A stretch of 64,000 bases of DNA from CAIQIA01 sp945861105 (GTDB taxonomy: Bacteria > Cyanobacteriota > Cyanobacteriia > PCC-6307 > Cyanobiaceae). Under the pieces are notes generated by a model that was not told where the DNA came from, did not search any database, and was given only the letters and a program-made list of their open reading frames with translations. This document shows, in pieces, positions 39,602 through 48,348 of this stretch. The position numbers and the translations under genes are program-made. The stretch is from NCBI GenBank assembly GCA_947488815.1, contig CANLCC010000008.1:9376-73375 (forward strand), given 5' to 3'. The first letter of the stretch is position 1. Each line of letters begins with the position of its first letter.

Positions 39602-41833
39602 ATGGCTGCCCAGACCCTGCCGCAGACCAGGCCCCCCAGCCCGGCTCTCCCCCCGGTGGGGCAGGGGGATGGTGGCAGCCCCGACCAGAGATCCGACAAC
39701 CGCCACGACAGAGATTCTTCCCTGGTGCGCTTGGTGCGCGTTCTGCACCGGCGACGCACCACAGCCCTGCTGACTGCAGGAGCCGTCACCCTCCTGGGGG
39801 GCCTGGTGACCCTCCAGCGGCGGCTTGTCGCGCCCCTGTACCAGGGCGGCTTCACACTCCTGATCGCCGATCCGGTGAATGAGGCCGGCGCCGCTGCCCC
39901 CGTACCCGAGGGGGGGGGCGCTCCCCTCGAGGCCCTGGCGCGCAACACCATGCGCAACGATGTCCCGACCCTGATCCGGGTGCTGCAGAGCCCGGCGGTG
40001 CTGGGCCCGGTGGACGATGCCCTGAGGGCCCGAGGCATCACAGAGCTGCCGGCGGTGAAGGTCACCCTCCAGGCGGCCGATCCCGACCAGAAGACGCCGA
40101 TCCTGGCCAGCGGGGTGCTGGGTGTGCAGGCCGTGGGCAGGGACCCACAGGTGCTGCAGCTCACCCTGGGCCTGGCCCAGCAGGAAATGCTGGGGTGGGC
40201 GCTTGAGCAACGGCGGGCCAAGCTGGCCCAGGGGGTGCGCTTCCTGGACCAGCAGGCGCCGGTGCTGCAGCAGAAGAGTGACCGGCTGCAACAGGAACTG
40301 GAGCGGTTCCGCACCATCCACGGCGTCATTCAGCCGGAACAGGAAGCCACCACCCTGCGCAGTCAGCTCGAAGCGGTGCGCAACCGTGCCATTGCCCTGC
40401 AGGCCGACCAGGCCAGGCTGCTGGAACTGCGCGAGCAGGTGCGCCAGGGAAATCTGACCGCCCGAGCATTCATCGACAGCCCCGCCGAGGGCAACCGCAG
40501 CGGCAGCGGGGCCGTGGGACTCGACAACCAGGCCCTGCTGGAACAGCTCACCAAGGTGGAGCAGCAGCTGGCGGAGACCCGCGCCCAGTTCCGCGACGAC
40601 AGCCTGCAGGTGCGCAGCCTGATGGCCACCCGCGATCAGCTGCGGCCGCTGGTGCACCGCAAGGAGCTGCAGGCCCTCGACACCTCCCTGCGGCTCAACG
40701 CCCAGGCCCTGCGGGCCAGCATCGGCCAGCAGCAGCAGCTGGCCGCCGAATTCCGCCGACTGCCCTCGCTGCTGCGTTCCTACGAATCGATCAACCAGCG
40801 CCTGCGGGTGGCCCAGGGAAATGTCGAGAGCTATCTGCGCACCCGCGAACAGTTCCAGCTCGAGATCGCCCAGAAGAACATGCCCTGGAAGGTGATCGTG
40901 CCGGCGGTGGTCAACCCCGAGCCGGTGGAACCGAAGCTGTCGCGGGGCCTGCTGCAGAGCCTGGCCCTGGGGCTGGTGGCCGGAGCCGGGGCCGCCCTGG
41001 TGCGGGATCGCCTCGACACCGCCCTGCAGGACCCCGAAGACGCCCGATCGGCCCTCGCCCTGCCGCTGCTGGGCCACATTCCCTACCAGGGCGCCGGTAC
41101 CGACCAGGACGCCGAGGGGTTTGCCCTGCAGGAAGCCCTGCGGGAACTGGCCTCCAGCCTTCGCTTTCTCGATGGGGCCAGCAGCCGGCGCTGCCTGGGG
41201 ATCACCAGCGCCCTGCCGGCCGAAGGCAAGAGCCATTGTTCCCTGCTGCTGGCCCGCACCCTGGCGGCCCTGGGCCAGCGTGTGCTGCTGGTGGATGGGG
41301 ACCTGCGGCGGCCGCAGCTGCACCAGCGGCTCGGCCTGACCAACAGCCGCGGTCTCACCACGCTGCTGGGGGCCGAACCCCCCGATCTGTTCCAGGTGCT
41401 GCAACCGGTGCCCGGGCTGGATACCCTCGCCCTGCTGGCGGCCGGTCCGCTGCCGCAGGATCCGCCAAGGCTGCTGGGATCAGAGGCCCTGCCTGCCCTC
41501 GTGCAACGCCTCGCCGACAGTGCACTCTTTGACGTGGTGCTCTACGACCTGCCGCCGGTGCTCGGCCTTGCCGACGCTTCGCTGCTGGCCAGACATCTGG
41601 ATGGTGTGCTGCTGCTGGTGAGCCTGGGCCAGGTGCCACGGAAACGGGCGCAGGCGGCCCTGGAGCGGCTGCAGGAAGCGCGGGCCTCGGTGCTGGGGAT
41701 GATCACCAACCGTCTCCGCCCTTCGGCCACCGACGCCGACCGCCACCCCACCTATCGCTATTACACCAATGCAGCCCCGGCAGGGGCCAGCTCTGACCTG
41801 CGTGAGCGGTTCAGGCGGTGGCTCGAGGGTTGA
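39602..41833 (+). CDS. Wzc-type polysaccharide co-polymerase and tyrosine autokinase
   Basis: Wzc-type proteins control chain length and export through a phosphorylation cycle. From ATG 39602 the product is 743 residues: membrane helix near 54-72, a periplasmic Wzz domain with long coiled coils (about 200-430) and a second helix near 460. The cytoplasmic BY-kinase has Walker A PAEGKS near 536, Walker A' LLVDGDLRRP near 560, Walker B VVLYDLPP near 645 and a C-terminal YRYY cluster near 718. GTG 39578 would overlap the previous stop and is an alternative start. The 3' end overlaps the convergent dehydratase gene by 23 bp. Confidence 0.9.
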   Translation: MAAQTLPQTRPPSPALPPVGQGDGGSPDQRSDNRHDRDSSLVRLVRVLHRRRTTALLTAGAVTLLGGLVTLQRRLVAPLYQGGFTLLIADPVNEAGAAAPVPEGGGAPLEALARNTMRNDVPTLIRVLQSPAVLGPVDDALRARGITELPAVKVTLQAADPDQKTPILASGVLGVQAVGRDPQVLQLTLGLAQQEMLGWALEQRRAKLAQGVRFLDQQAPVLQQKSDRLQQELERFRTIHGVIQPEQEATTLRSQLEAVRNRAIALQADQARLLELREQVRQGNLTARAFIDSPAEGNRSGSGAVGLDNQALLEQLTKVEQQLAETRAQFRDDSLQVRSLMATRDQLRPLVHRKELQALDTSLRLNAQALRASIGQQQQLAAEFRRLPSLLRSYESINQRLRVAQGNVESYLRTREQFQLEIAQKNMPWKVIVPAVVNPEPVEPKLSRGLLQSLALGLVAGAGAALVRDRLDTALQDPEDARSALALPLLGHIPYQGAGTDQDAEGFALQEALRELASSLRFLDGASSRRCLGITSALPAEGKSHCSLLLARTLAALGQRVLLVDGDLRRPQLHQRLGLTNSRGLTTLLGAEPPDLFQVLQPVPGLDTLALLAAGPLPQDPPRLLGSEALPALVQRLADSALFDVVLYDLPPVLGLADASLLARHLDGVLLLVSLGQVPRKRAQAALERLQEARASVLGMITNRLRPSATDADRHPTYRYYTNAAPAGASSDLRERFRRWLEG

Positions 41834-43709
41834 TGTCGACCCACGGCCGCACCGGCAGGGCATGGACCCTGACCACGGGCGCATAGTCAGGCACAAGGGT
41901 CGGAAGCAGGGCCAGGGCCTGCCCCTGCTCCCCGTGGCTGAGGTGGGCCAGCAGACGCGCGACGGCAGGCAGCAGCCGTTCGGCCGGCAGGCCCCCCTCC
42001 CGGGCCCGACGGATGCGGGGGTGGAGCGTGGGTTCGTCTTCGGGGGAGATCAGCAGTTCTTCCCGCAGCTTTTCACCCGGGCGCAGACCGGTGAACCGGA
42101 TGGCGATCTCGCCGTCGGGGTGATCGGCGTCCCGCAGGGTGCAGCCCGACAGGAGGATCATCTGCCGGGCCAGATCGACGATGCGCACCGGCTCCCCCAT
42201 GTCGAGCACGAACACCTCACCCCCCCTCGCCAGGCCGGCGGCCTGCAGCACCAGCTGCACCGCCTCTGAAACAGTCATGAAGTAGCGGGTCACCTCGGAA
42301 TGGGTAACCGTCACGGGGCCGCCGGCCTCGATCTGCGCCCGGAACCGCGGCACCACCGACCCCGAGGAGCCCAGCACATTGCCGAAGCGCACGATCGCGC
42401 AGACGGGACCCTGGCCCCTGGCGGCATCGCACTGCACCAGCTGTTCGCAGATGCGCTTACTGGCCCCCATCACGTTGGTGGGTCGCACGGCCTTGTCACT
42501 GGAAACCAGCACGAAGCGCTTCAGCTCCGCCGCCCGGGCCGCGGCCAGGGCCGCCTGGGTGCAGCGGATGTTGTTGAGCAGGCCGCTGCAGGGGTTGCTC
42601 TCGACAAGCGGCACATGCTTGTAGGCGGCCGCATGCACAAGCACATCCACCCGTTGACGGCGACAGAGGTCGGTGAGCGCCCTGGCGTCGCAGGCATCGA
42701 GCAGAACCGCCAGGGTGCGGTCGCCGTCACCGTCATCGGTGATGCGTTGCTGGATCAGATACAGGGCCGCCTCGCTGCGCTCCACCAGCACCAGCCGGCG
42801 GGCGCCGGCCCTGAGGGCCTCCCGGCAGAGTTCGGAACCGATGGAGCCCCCTGCACCCGTCACCAGCACGCAGCCACCGGTGACGACCTCGGCCAGCAGC
42901 CCAGGAAGGGGCTGCCCCGGTTCGCGACCGAGGAGCTCCTCGAGGGACAGGGGCTGCAGTTCGGTGAGCTGCAGACGGCCGGCGGCCAGGTCGGCCAGGG
43001 AGGGAACCGTGAGCACCTGCAGGCCCTGGCGCCGCAGGGCCGCGGCGATCGCCAGCCGGCGGGGCCGTGGCAGCGACGGCAGGGCGAGCAGGGCCTGCAG
43101 CTGCCCATGGCGCTGGACCAGGGATGGCAGGCGGGAAGGAGCAGCGATCACCACCCCTTCAATGGACCGTCCCCAGAGGCGGGAATCGTCATCGAGCACG
43201 GCCACCAGCCGCACCCGCCCCTCCCGCAGCAGCTCGCGGGCCAGCCGCTGGCCGGCGGCGCCGGCGCCGTAGATCACGGTCGCCGGCCGCACCGCCAGGG
43301 CCGGCAGGGTGGCCTGGCGGCCCAGATCCCTCAGCACGATGCGGCTGCCCACCAGCAGGCCGCTGAGCAGCAGCCAGAGCAGCGGCCAGAACGACCGGGG
43401 GGGCGACGGCATCCCCGCCAGGGTGATGACGAAGAGAAGAAGCAGCACCGCCACCAGGGACCGCGGCAGCAGGTCGTAGAGCGTTCGGCTGCCGGAGGCC
43501 TGGGTGAGGCCCCGGTACCAGCCGCTGGCGAGCAGCCACGGCAGGGTGATCGCTTCGGCCACCACCAGCAGCCAGGGCAACTGGTCCAGGAAATGGATCG
43601 GCAGGGGCAGGTTCAGCCTCAGGGCGAAGGCACCCCAGACCGCCAGGGCGGTGAGGCCTGCGTCGAGGGCCAGAAGCACGAGCAGCCGCGGGCGCAGACG
43701 GGGGGCCAT
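41811..43709 (-). CDS. Membrane UDP-sugar 4,6-dehydratase, CapD/WbpM/PglF family
   Basis: The 632-residue protein has four N-terminal membrane helices, a CoA-binding-like Rossmann domain (VIYGAGAAGQRLARELL near 146) and an SDR dehydratase domain (LVTGAGGSIGSEL near 287). The catalytic segment SSDKAVRPTNVMGASKR has Met in place of Tyr before Lys, as in WbpM and PglF. It would make UDP-4-keto-6-deoxy-GlcNAc, the precursor of amino sugars such as bacillosamine or FucNAc. The aminotransferase gene 57 bp upstream is its natural partner. Last gene of the reverse glycan operon. Confidence 0.9.
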   Translation of the reverse strand: MAPRLRPRLLVLLALDAGLTALAVWGAFALRLNLPLPIHFLDQLPWLLVVAEAITLPWLLASGWYRGLTQASGSRTLYDLLPRSLVAVLLLLFVITLAGMPSPPRSFWPLLWLLLSGLLVGSRIVLRDLGRQATLPALAVRPATVIYGAGAAGQRLARELLREGRVRLVAVLDDDSRLWGRSIEGVVIAAPSRLPSLVQRHGQLQALLALPSLPRPRRLAIAAALRRQGLQVLTVPSLADLAAGRLQLTELQPLSLEELLGREPGQPLPGLLAEVVTGGCVLVTGAGGSIGSELCREALRAGARRLVLVERSEAALYLIQQRITDDGDGDRTLAVLLDACDARALTDLCRRQRVDVLVHAAAYKHVPLVESNPCSGLLNNIRCTQAALAAARAAELKRFVLVSSDKAVRPTNVMGASKRICEQLVQCDAARGQGPVCAIVRFGNVLGSSGSVVPRFRAQIEAGGPVTVTHSEVTRYFMTVSEAVQLVLQAAGLARGGEVFVLDMGEPVRIVDLARQMILLSGCTLRDADHPDGEIAIRFTGLRPGEKLREELLISPEDEPTLHPRIRRAREGGLPAERLLPAVARLLAHLSHGEQGQALALLPTLVPDYAPVVRVHALPVRPWVDINPRATA

Positions 43710-43766
43710 GGGGCCGACGCTATGCAGGGTGCCGCCGACTGACCGCGGGGATGTGCCAGTGGCCCC

Positions 43767-44957
43767 TCAGGCGGCAGCGGCAGCGAGCACCTGGCGCAGT
43801 CCAGCGACCCAGCGCTCCAGCTCGGCATCGGGCAGGGTCGGGGCCAGCGGCAGCATCAGGCTCGTCTCCCCCAGCTGGCGGGCCACAGGCAGGGGCTGCG
43901 GTGGAGCCAGACCCGCCTTGGCAAAGCTGCGCTCGCGGTAGATCTCGCTGCATGATCCCGTCAGCGACGGCAGGCCGAGGGCAGCGAGTTCGGCGAGGAT
44001 CCGATCGCGGCTCCAGCCGGCCGCGAGGGCCTCGGGGCGCACAAAGGCATGGAAGCGATACCAGGCGTGCTCCACCTGCGCCGGCGGCATCGGCACCCGC
44101 ACCGCCGCCAGATCCGCCAGGGCCCCACTGAGCAGGGCCGCCTGACGCTGACGGCAGGCCCGCCAGGCCGGCAGCCGCCGCAGCTGCACCCGACCGATGG
44201 CGCTCTGCATCTCAGTGAGCCGGAAGTTGCTGCCGAACCGGTCGTGGAGCCAGCGGAATCCCGGCGGATGATCGTCCCGTTGCAGGGCCTCGAGGGTCTT
44301 GCCGTGGTCCCGCAGGGACCAGAGCCGGTCGTGAAGATCGTCGCGGCCGGTGGTGACCATGCCCCCCTCGCCACCGGTGCTGATGATCTTGTCCTGGCAG
44401 AAGCTCCAGGCGGCCACCGCCCCGACCGAACCCACCGAGCGCCAGGTGCCATCCTCCCGCCAGCCGGCCCCGTGGGCCTGGGCGCAGTCCTCCACCAACC
44501 CGAGGCCATGGGCCTGGGCCAGGTCCGCCAGCGCCGCCAGGGGAGCGGGCCAGCCGTTGAGATGCACCACGGCGATCGCACGGGTGCGGGGGCCGATCAG
44601 AGGGGCCACCGTGGCCGCCGTCAGGCACTGGCTATCGGGATCGACATCGGCGAAGACCGGCTTCACCCCCAGCAGCACGGCGGCGCTGGCGGTCGCCACA
44701 AAACTGCGGGGCGTCGTGATCAGCTCATCGCCGGGTCCCAGGCCCAGAGCCCGGTAGGCCGCCGCCAGGGCCAGGGTGCCGTTGGCGATGGTGAGGGCAT
44801 GGGGCACTCCGCACCAGGCGGCGAACTCCCGTTCAAACGACTGCCCCTCCTCTCCGGTCCAGTGGTTGACGCGGCCCGAGGCCAGCACCGCAGCCACTGC
44901 CGCCAGCTGCTCCCCGTCGTAGTGGGGCCAGAACGGCCCGGAAGGAGGGGTCGTCAT
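43767..44957 (-). CDS. DegT/DnrJ/EryC1 sugar aminotransferase
   Basis: From ATG 44957 the product is 396 residues. The PLP site is Lys190 in SFCQDKIISTGGEGG; TIANGTLALAAAYRALG, DVDPDSQ and VEDCAQAHGA are also typical. It would transaminate a 4-keto sugar nucleotide, probably that made by the adjacent dehydratase. The 1-bp gap to the acetyltransferase gene upstream supports one transcription unit. Confidence 0.92.
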   Translation of the reverse strand: MTTPPSGPFWPHYDGEQLAAVAAVLASGRVNHWTGEEGQSFEREFAAWCGVPHALTIANGTLALAAAYRALGLGPGDELITTPRSFVATASAAVLLGVKPVFADVDPDSQCLTAATVAPLIGPRTRAIAVVHLNGWPAPLAALADLAQAHGLGLVEDCAQAHGAGWREDGTWRSVGSVGAVAAWSFCQDKIISTGGEGGMVTTGRDDLHDRLWSLRDHGKTLEALQRDDHPPGFRWLHDRFGSNFRLTEMQSAIGRVQLRRLPAWRACRQRQAALLSGALADLAAVRVPMPPAQVEHAWYRFHAFVRPEALAAGWSRDRILAELAALGLPSLTGSCSEIYRERSFAKAGLAPPQPLPVARQLGETSLMLPLAPTLPDAELERWVAGLRQVLAAAAA

Positions 44958-44958
44958 G

Positions 44959-45498
44959 TCAGCGCCGCCCCACCGGTCGGGCCGGGTTGCCGACCACCAC
45001 CAGGCCCGCCGCCACGTCGCGCATGACCACGGCCCGGGCCCCCACCACTGCCCGGGCACCGATGGTCACCCCCGGACCGACGAAGGCCTCGGCGGCGACC
45101 CACACCCCATCGTCGAGGTGGATCGGGGGTCGCAGCAGGGGAAACGCCGGGTCATGGTGGTCATGGCTGCCGGCACAGAGATGGCAGCCCTGGGACAGCA
45201 CCACCCCACGGCCCAGGCGGATGGGGCCGAGGGCATAGAGGGTGACGGCACGGGCCACGACGCAACCGTCGCCCAGGTCCAGGTTCCAGGGTTGATGGAT
45301 GCGGGCGCCGGGATAGATCCGCACCTGGCGACCCACCCGGGCCCCGAAGCCGCGCAGCAGCAGGTTGCGCCAGGGCCAGCAGGGCCGCGGACTGCAGCGC
45401 CAGAACGGCCGCAGCAGAGCCCAGGCCACCCGCCGCAGATCATCGCGGCGGCGGTAGGGGCGGCGAGAGGGGCTGAGGGTTCCCAGGGCCATGGTCAT
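44959..45498 (-). CDS. WcaF-type hexapeptide acetyltransferase
   Basis: From ATG 45498 (overlapping the previous stop as ATGA) the product is 179 residues. It has a left-handed beta-helix: ARIHQPWNLDLGD, ALGPIRLGRGVVLSQ, the catalytic-loop HDHHDPAF and VWVAAEAFVGPGVTIGA. This pattern matches colanic-acid WcaF-like O-acetyltransferases. It would decorate a sugar of the glycan. The PglD-type enzyme at 26123 is a different family. Confidence 0.85.
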   Translation of the reverse strand: MTMALGTLSPSRRPYRRRDDLRRVAWALLRPFWRCSPRPCWPWRNLLLRGFGARVGRQVRIYPGARIHQPWNLDLGDGCVVARAVTLYALGPIRLGRGVVLSQGCHLCAGSHDHHDPAFPLLRPPIHLDDGVWVAAEAFVGPGVTIGARAVVGARAVVMRDVAAGLVVVGNPARPVGRR

Positions 45499-46667
45499 GA
45501 CAGCCACAGGCGGATCAGATCATCAGCCTGCTCAGGACCGGGCCGCAGGGCCGCCTGCCGTGCCCCCCGGGCCAGCCGGTGGCGGTACTGCGGGTCCGCC
45601 GCCAGGGCCGCCAGCGCCGCCGCCAGCTCCCGGGGCGCCCCGGGAACGGGGGGGAGCAGCAGACCACAGTGGTGTCGTTGCACCAGTTCCGCCAGGGCCG
45701 ACGCCGCAGGGGCGATAGCCAGCAGCGGACATCCGGCCGCCAGGGCGGTGAAGGCCTTGCTGGGGAGGGACGCCGCAGCCAGGGCCCCCGCCAGGGCCAC
45801 CACGGCCAGGTCGGCGGCCGCCAGGGCCACGGCCAGCTCCGCTGCGGGGAGGGGTGCGAGGAAGTGAACCTGCCGCTGCAGCCCCCGGCGTTGCACCAGC
45901 CGCTGCAGCTGCGGTCGACGGCCACCCTCCCCCACCAGCAGCAGCCGCGCACCGGGCGGCGGCACCAGCGCCAGGGCCTCCAGCAGTGGCTCGAGGGGAT
46001 GGCTGAAGCCCAGGTTGCCGGCATACACGAGCAGCAGCGCCCCGTCGCTGCCATGGCAGCGGCGGAAGGCGGCCACGTCCGGCGGGGGCGCCGGCGGCAA
46101 CGGCGCCCCCCAGGGGGGCACCACCCGCACCGCGCGGGCCCAGGCGGCCTCCGTGGCGAAACAAGGGCGCAGGGCCTCGGCCATCGGCGCACTGAGGGTG
46201 ATGACCCGCTCAGCCCGGCCGTACACCCGCCGGTTGAGCTGCTGCCAGATGGCGACCAGCGGGGCCAGCAGCCGGCGCGGCACCGGCCCCAGCCCCGCCA
46301 GCACCTGTGGGTAGAGGTCGTAGAGCAACAGGCTGTAGGGACGCCGGGCCAGGGGGGCCAGCAGCGGCGCCAGGGGGGGGTTGCTCACCACCAGCAACGG
46401 CCCGGCGGCATGCCGCCGCCGCCAGCCGTCACACCACAGCCGCCAGGCCAGCCAAAGGCAGAACGCCCCCCAGGTGAACAGGCGCAGGGGGGCCGATGTG
46501 CGCCGGTAGGCAGGGCCGCGCAGCCAGCGCAGCGCCGGCAACGTCGACGGCAGCCCACCGCCGGCCAGCAGGGTGACGGGGCCACGGCGGGCGGCGGCGG
46601 CCACCACATCACCGAAGAGGGGGCCCACCGTCTGGTTCACCAGCAGCAGCTCGGGCGGGTCAGCCAT
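45495..46667 (-). CDS. Glycosyltransferase, GT4 family
   Basis: A 390-residue GT-B protein. The N-terminal half has NQTVGPLFGDVV and SNPPLAPLLAPLARR, resembling WbuB-type transferases. The donor-binding half has YAGNLGFSHPLE, LVGEGGRRPQL and the ASLPSKAFTALAAGCPLL segment in place of the usual EX7E loop. Sugar specificity cannot be read. The start shares one base with the phosphoglycosyl transferase stop, and the end overlaps the acetyltransferase by 4 bp. Confidence 0.85.
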   Translation of the reverse strand: MADPPELLLVNQTVGPLFGDVVAAAARRGPVTLLAGGGLPSTLPALRWLRGPAYRRTSAPLRLFTWGAFCLWLAWRLWCDGWRRRHAAGPLLVVSNPPLAPLLAPLARRPYSLLLYDLYPQVLAGLGPVPRRLLAPLVAIWQQLNRRVYGRAERVITLSAPMAEALRPCFATEAAWARAVRVVPPWGAPLPPAPPPDVAAFRRCHGSDGALLLVYAGNLGFSHPLEPLLEALALVPPPGARLLLVGEGGRRPQLQRLVQRRGLQRQVHFLAPLPAAELAVALAAADLAVVALAGALAAASLPSKAFTALAAGCPLLAIAPAASALAELVQRHHCGLLLPPVPGAPRELAAALAALAADPQYRHRLARGARQAALRPGPEQADDLIRLWLS

Positions 46668-47272
46668 CAGGCCCTTCCGGTGAAGGGGGCCATGGTGGCC
46701 TGGTCGGAGGCACTGATGCCCCGGCGGGCGAACACCACCAAAGGGGTTCGCAGCAGGATCAGCAGATCCAGCGCCGGCGAGCAGTGCCGCACGTACCAGG
46801 CATCACAGGCGAAGCGCCGACGCCAGCTGAGGGAGTTACGGCCACTGACCTGGGCCCAGCCCGTGAGACCAGGGCGCAGCTGCAGCCGCCGGGCCTGGCG
46901 GGCGCTGTAGAGAGGCAGGTAGGCCGGGGGCAGGGGGCGGGGGCCCACCAGACTCATCTCGCCCCGCAACACATTCAGCAGCTGCGGCAGCTCATCGAGG
47001 GAACTGGCCCGCAACCGCCGGCCGAAGGGCGTCATCCGCTCGGCATCACTGTGGCGGCCAGGACCCAGCGGCAGCAGGCTGCGGAACTTGACCAGCTGGA
47101 ACGGACGGCCATGGCGGCCGCTGCGCTCCTGCACAAAGAACACCGGTGCCCCCAGGCGCCACCGCACCAGCAGAGCCAGCAGCAGCAGCAGGGGCAGCAG
47201 CAGCACCAGAGCCAGCAGGGCCAGCAGCCGGTCGGCCAGGTGCTTGACCATCAGGTAGGCCACCGTCGTCAT
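46667..47272 (-). CDS. Polyprenyl-phosphate sugar phosphotransferase, PglC/WcaJ-type
   Basis: This monotopic phosphoglycosyl transferase would start the glycan by putting a sugar-1-phosphate on undecaprenyl phosphate. The 201-residue size is that of minimal PglC-type enzymes. A re-entrant helix at about 13-36 is followed by QLVKFRSLLP, the Asp-Glu dyad in SSLDELPQLLNVLRGEMS, VGPRPL and RPGLTGWAQVSGRN. It overlaps the neighbouring GT by 4 bp. Confidence 0.92.
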   Translation of the reverse strand: MTTVAYLMVKHLADRLLALLALVLLLPLLLLLALLVRWRLGAPVFFVQERSGRHGRPFQLVKFRSLLPLGPGRHSDAERMTPFGRRLRASSLDELPQLLNVLRGEMSLVGPRPLPPAYLPLYSARQARRLQLRPGLTGWAQVSGRNSLSWRRRFACDAWYVRHCSPALDLLILLRTPLVVFARRGISASDQATMAPFTGRA

Positions 47273-48348
47273 GGCAGCGACGGTCCCTGCACCCAGGCGG
47301 GCCGGGCCGCCTGGCCCTGCAGCCAGGCGTAGAGCTCCTCGGTCTGGCGTGCCACCCGATCCCAGCCGTGGTGACAGGCCACCAGCTGGCGACCGGTCGC
47401 CCCCATGGCCGCCGCCGCGGACGGCGACAACCGCTGCCAGCGCTGCAGCACCGCCATCAGCACCTGCGGGTCGGGCGGAGCCGCCCAGGCAGCCCCCACC
47501 TGGAACGCCCCGGGGAGATGACAGGCGGGACTGAGCAGACAGGGCAGTCCCCAGGCCATCGCCTCCAGGGCCGCCATCGGCAACCCTTCGCTGTGGGAGG
47601 GCAGCACGAAGCCATGGGCATGGTGGTAGCAGCTGTCGCGTAGGCGTCCGGCCACCGCCCCCACCGTCAGCACCTGGGGCAGGGGGTGGCGCTGCAGCCG
47701 CCGTTCCAGGGCTCCACCATCCCCGAACCCCGCCAGCACCAGCCAGGCATCGGTGGCGCCCGCCGCCTGCCAGCGCCCCCAGGCCTGCAGCAGCGGGTCA
47801 AGGCCCTTCTTGGCATGGAAGCGGCCCAGGAACAGCAACACCCGCGCCGCCGCCGGCAGGCGACCCTGCCAGGGCGGCGGCGGCAGGGGGACGGTGCGGT
47901 CGGGCAGGTCCACCCCGTTAGGGATCAGGGCCACCGGCACGTTCAGGCCCAGGGACTGCAGGGCCTCGGCTTCCTGAGGGCAGAGGGCCTGCAGACAACC
48001 GGCAGCGGCCAGGGTGCGCCGCTCGCCCCACCACCACAACAGGGCCTTGGGCAGCGATCGGCGCCGGGTCGCCCACGGATCGAGCATGCCGTGGGGTGTG
48101 ACCACCAGCGGCAGCCCCGACCGCCGCAGGCGCCGCGCCGCACGGCTCGAGGCCAGCCAGAGTCCATGGCTGTGCACCACCGCTGCACCGGCCGTGAGCA
48201 CCGCCAGCCGCTGGTCACCGGCATCGGCGGGGCACAGCTGCACCTCCAGGCCCCGGCGCCGCTGGGCGGTGGCCAGGTGGGCAACGGCAACGCCGATGCC
48301 CCCGGACCGGCGCGGGTCAGCGCTGCTGAGCAGATGGGCGACGGTCAT
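47269..48348 (-). CDS. Glycosyltransferase, GT4 family
   Basis: From ATG 48348 the product is 359 residues. Acceptor half: HLLSSADPRRSGGIGVAV and TPHGMLDPWA. Donor half: LFLGRFHAKKGLDPLLQAW, then LPSHSEGLPMAALEAMAWGLP with the EX7E motif. The TTG at 48363 would extend the start by five residues. It overlaps the polymerase gene by 32 bp. Confidence 0.87.
   Translation of the reverse strand: MTVAHLLSSADPRRSGGIGVAVAHLATAQRRRGLEVQLCPADAGDQRLAVLTAGAAVVHSHGLWLASSRAARRLRRSGLPLVVTPHGMLDPWATRRRSLPKALLWWWGERRTLAAAGCLQALCPQEAEALQSLGLNVPVALIPNGVDLPDRTVPLPPPPWQGRLPAAARVLLFLGRFHAKKGLDPLLQAWGRWQAAGATDAWLVLAGFGDGGALERRLQRHPLPQVLTVGAVAGRLRDSCYHHAHGFVLPSHSEGLPMAALEAMAWGLPCLLSPACHLPGAFQVGAAWAAPPDPQVLMAVLQRWQRLSPSAAAAMGATGRQLVACHHGWDRVARQTEELYAWLQGQAARPAWVQGPSLP

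Noticed and set aside
39251..41404. 717-codon reverse open frame opposite the Wzc gene
   Set aside because: Gln-rich antisense artefact of the Wzc coding strand.
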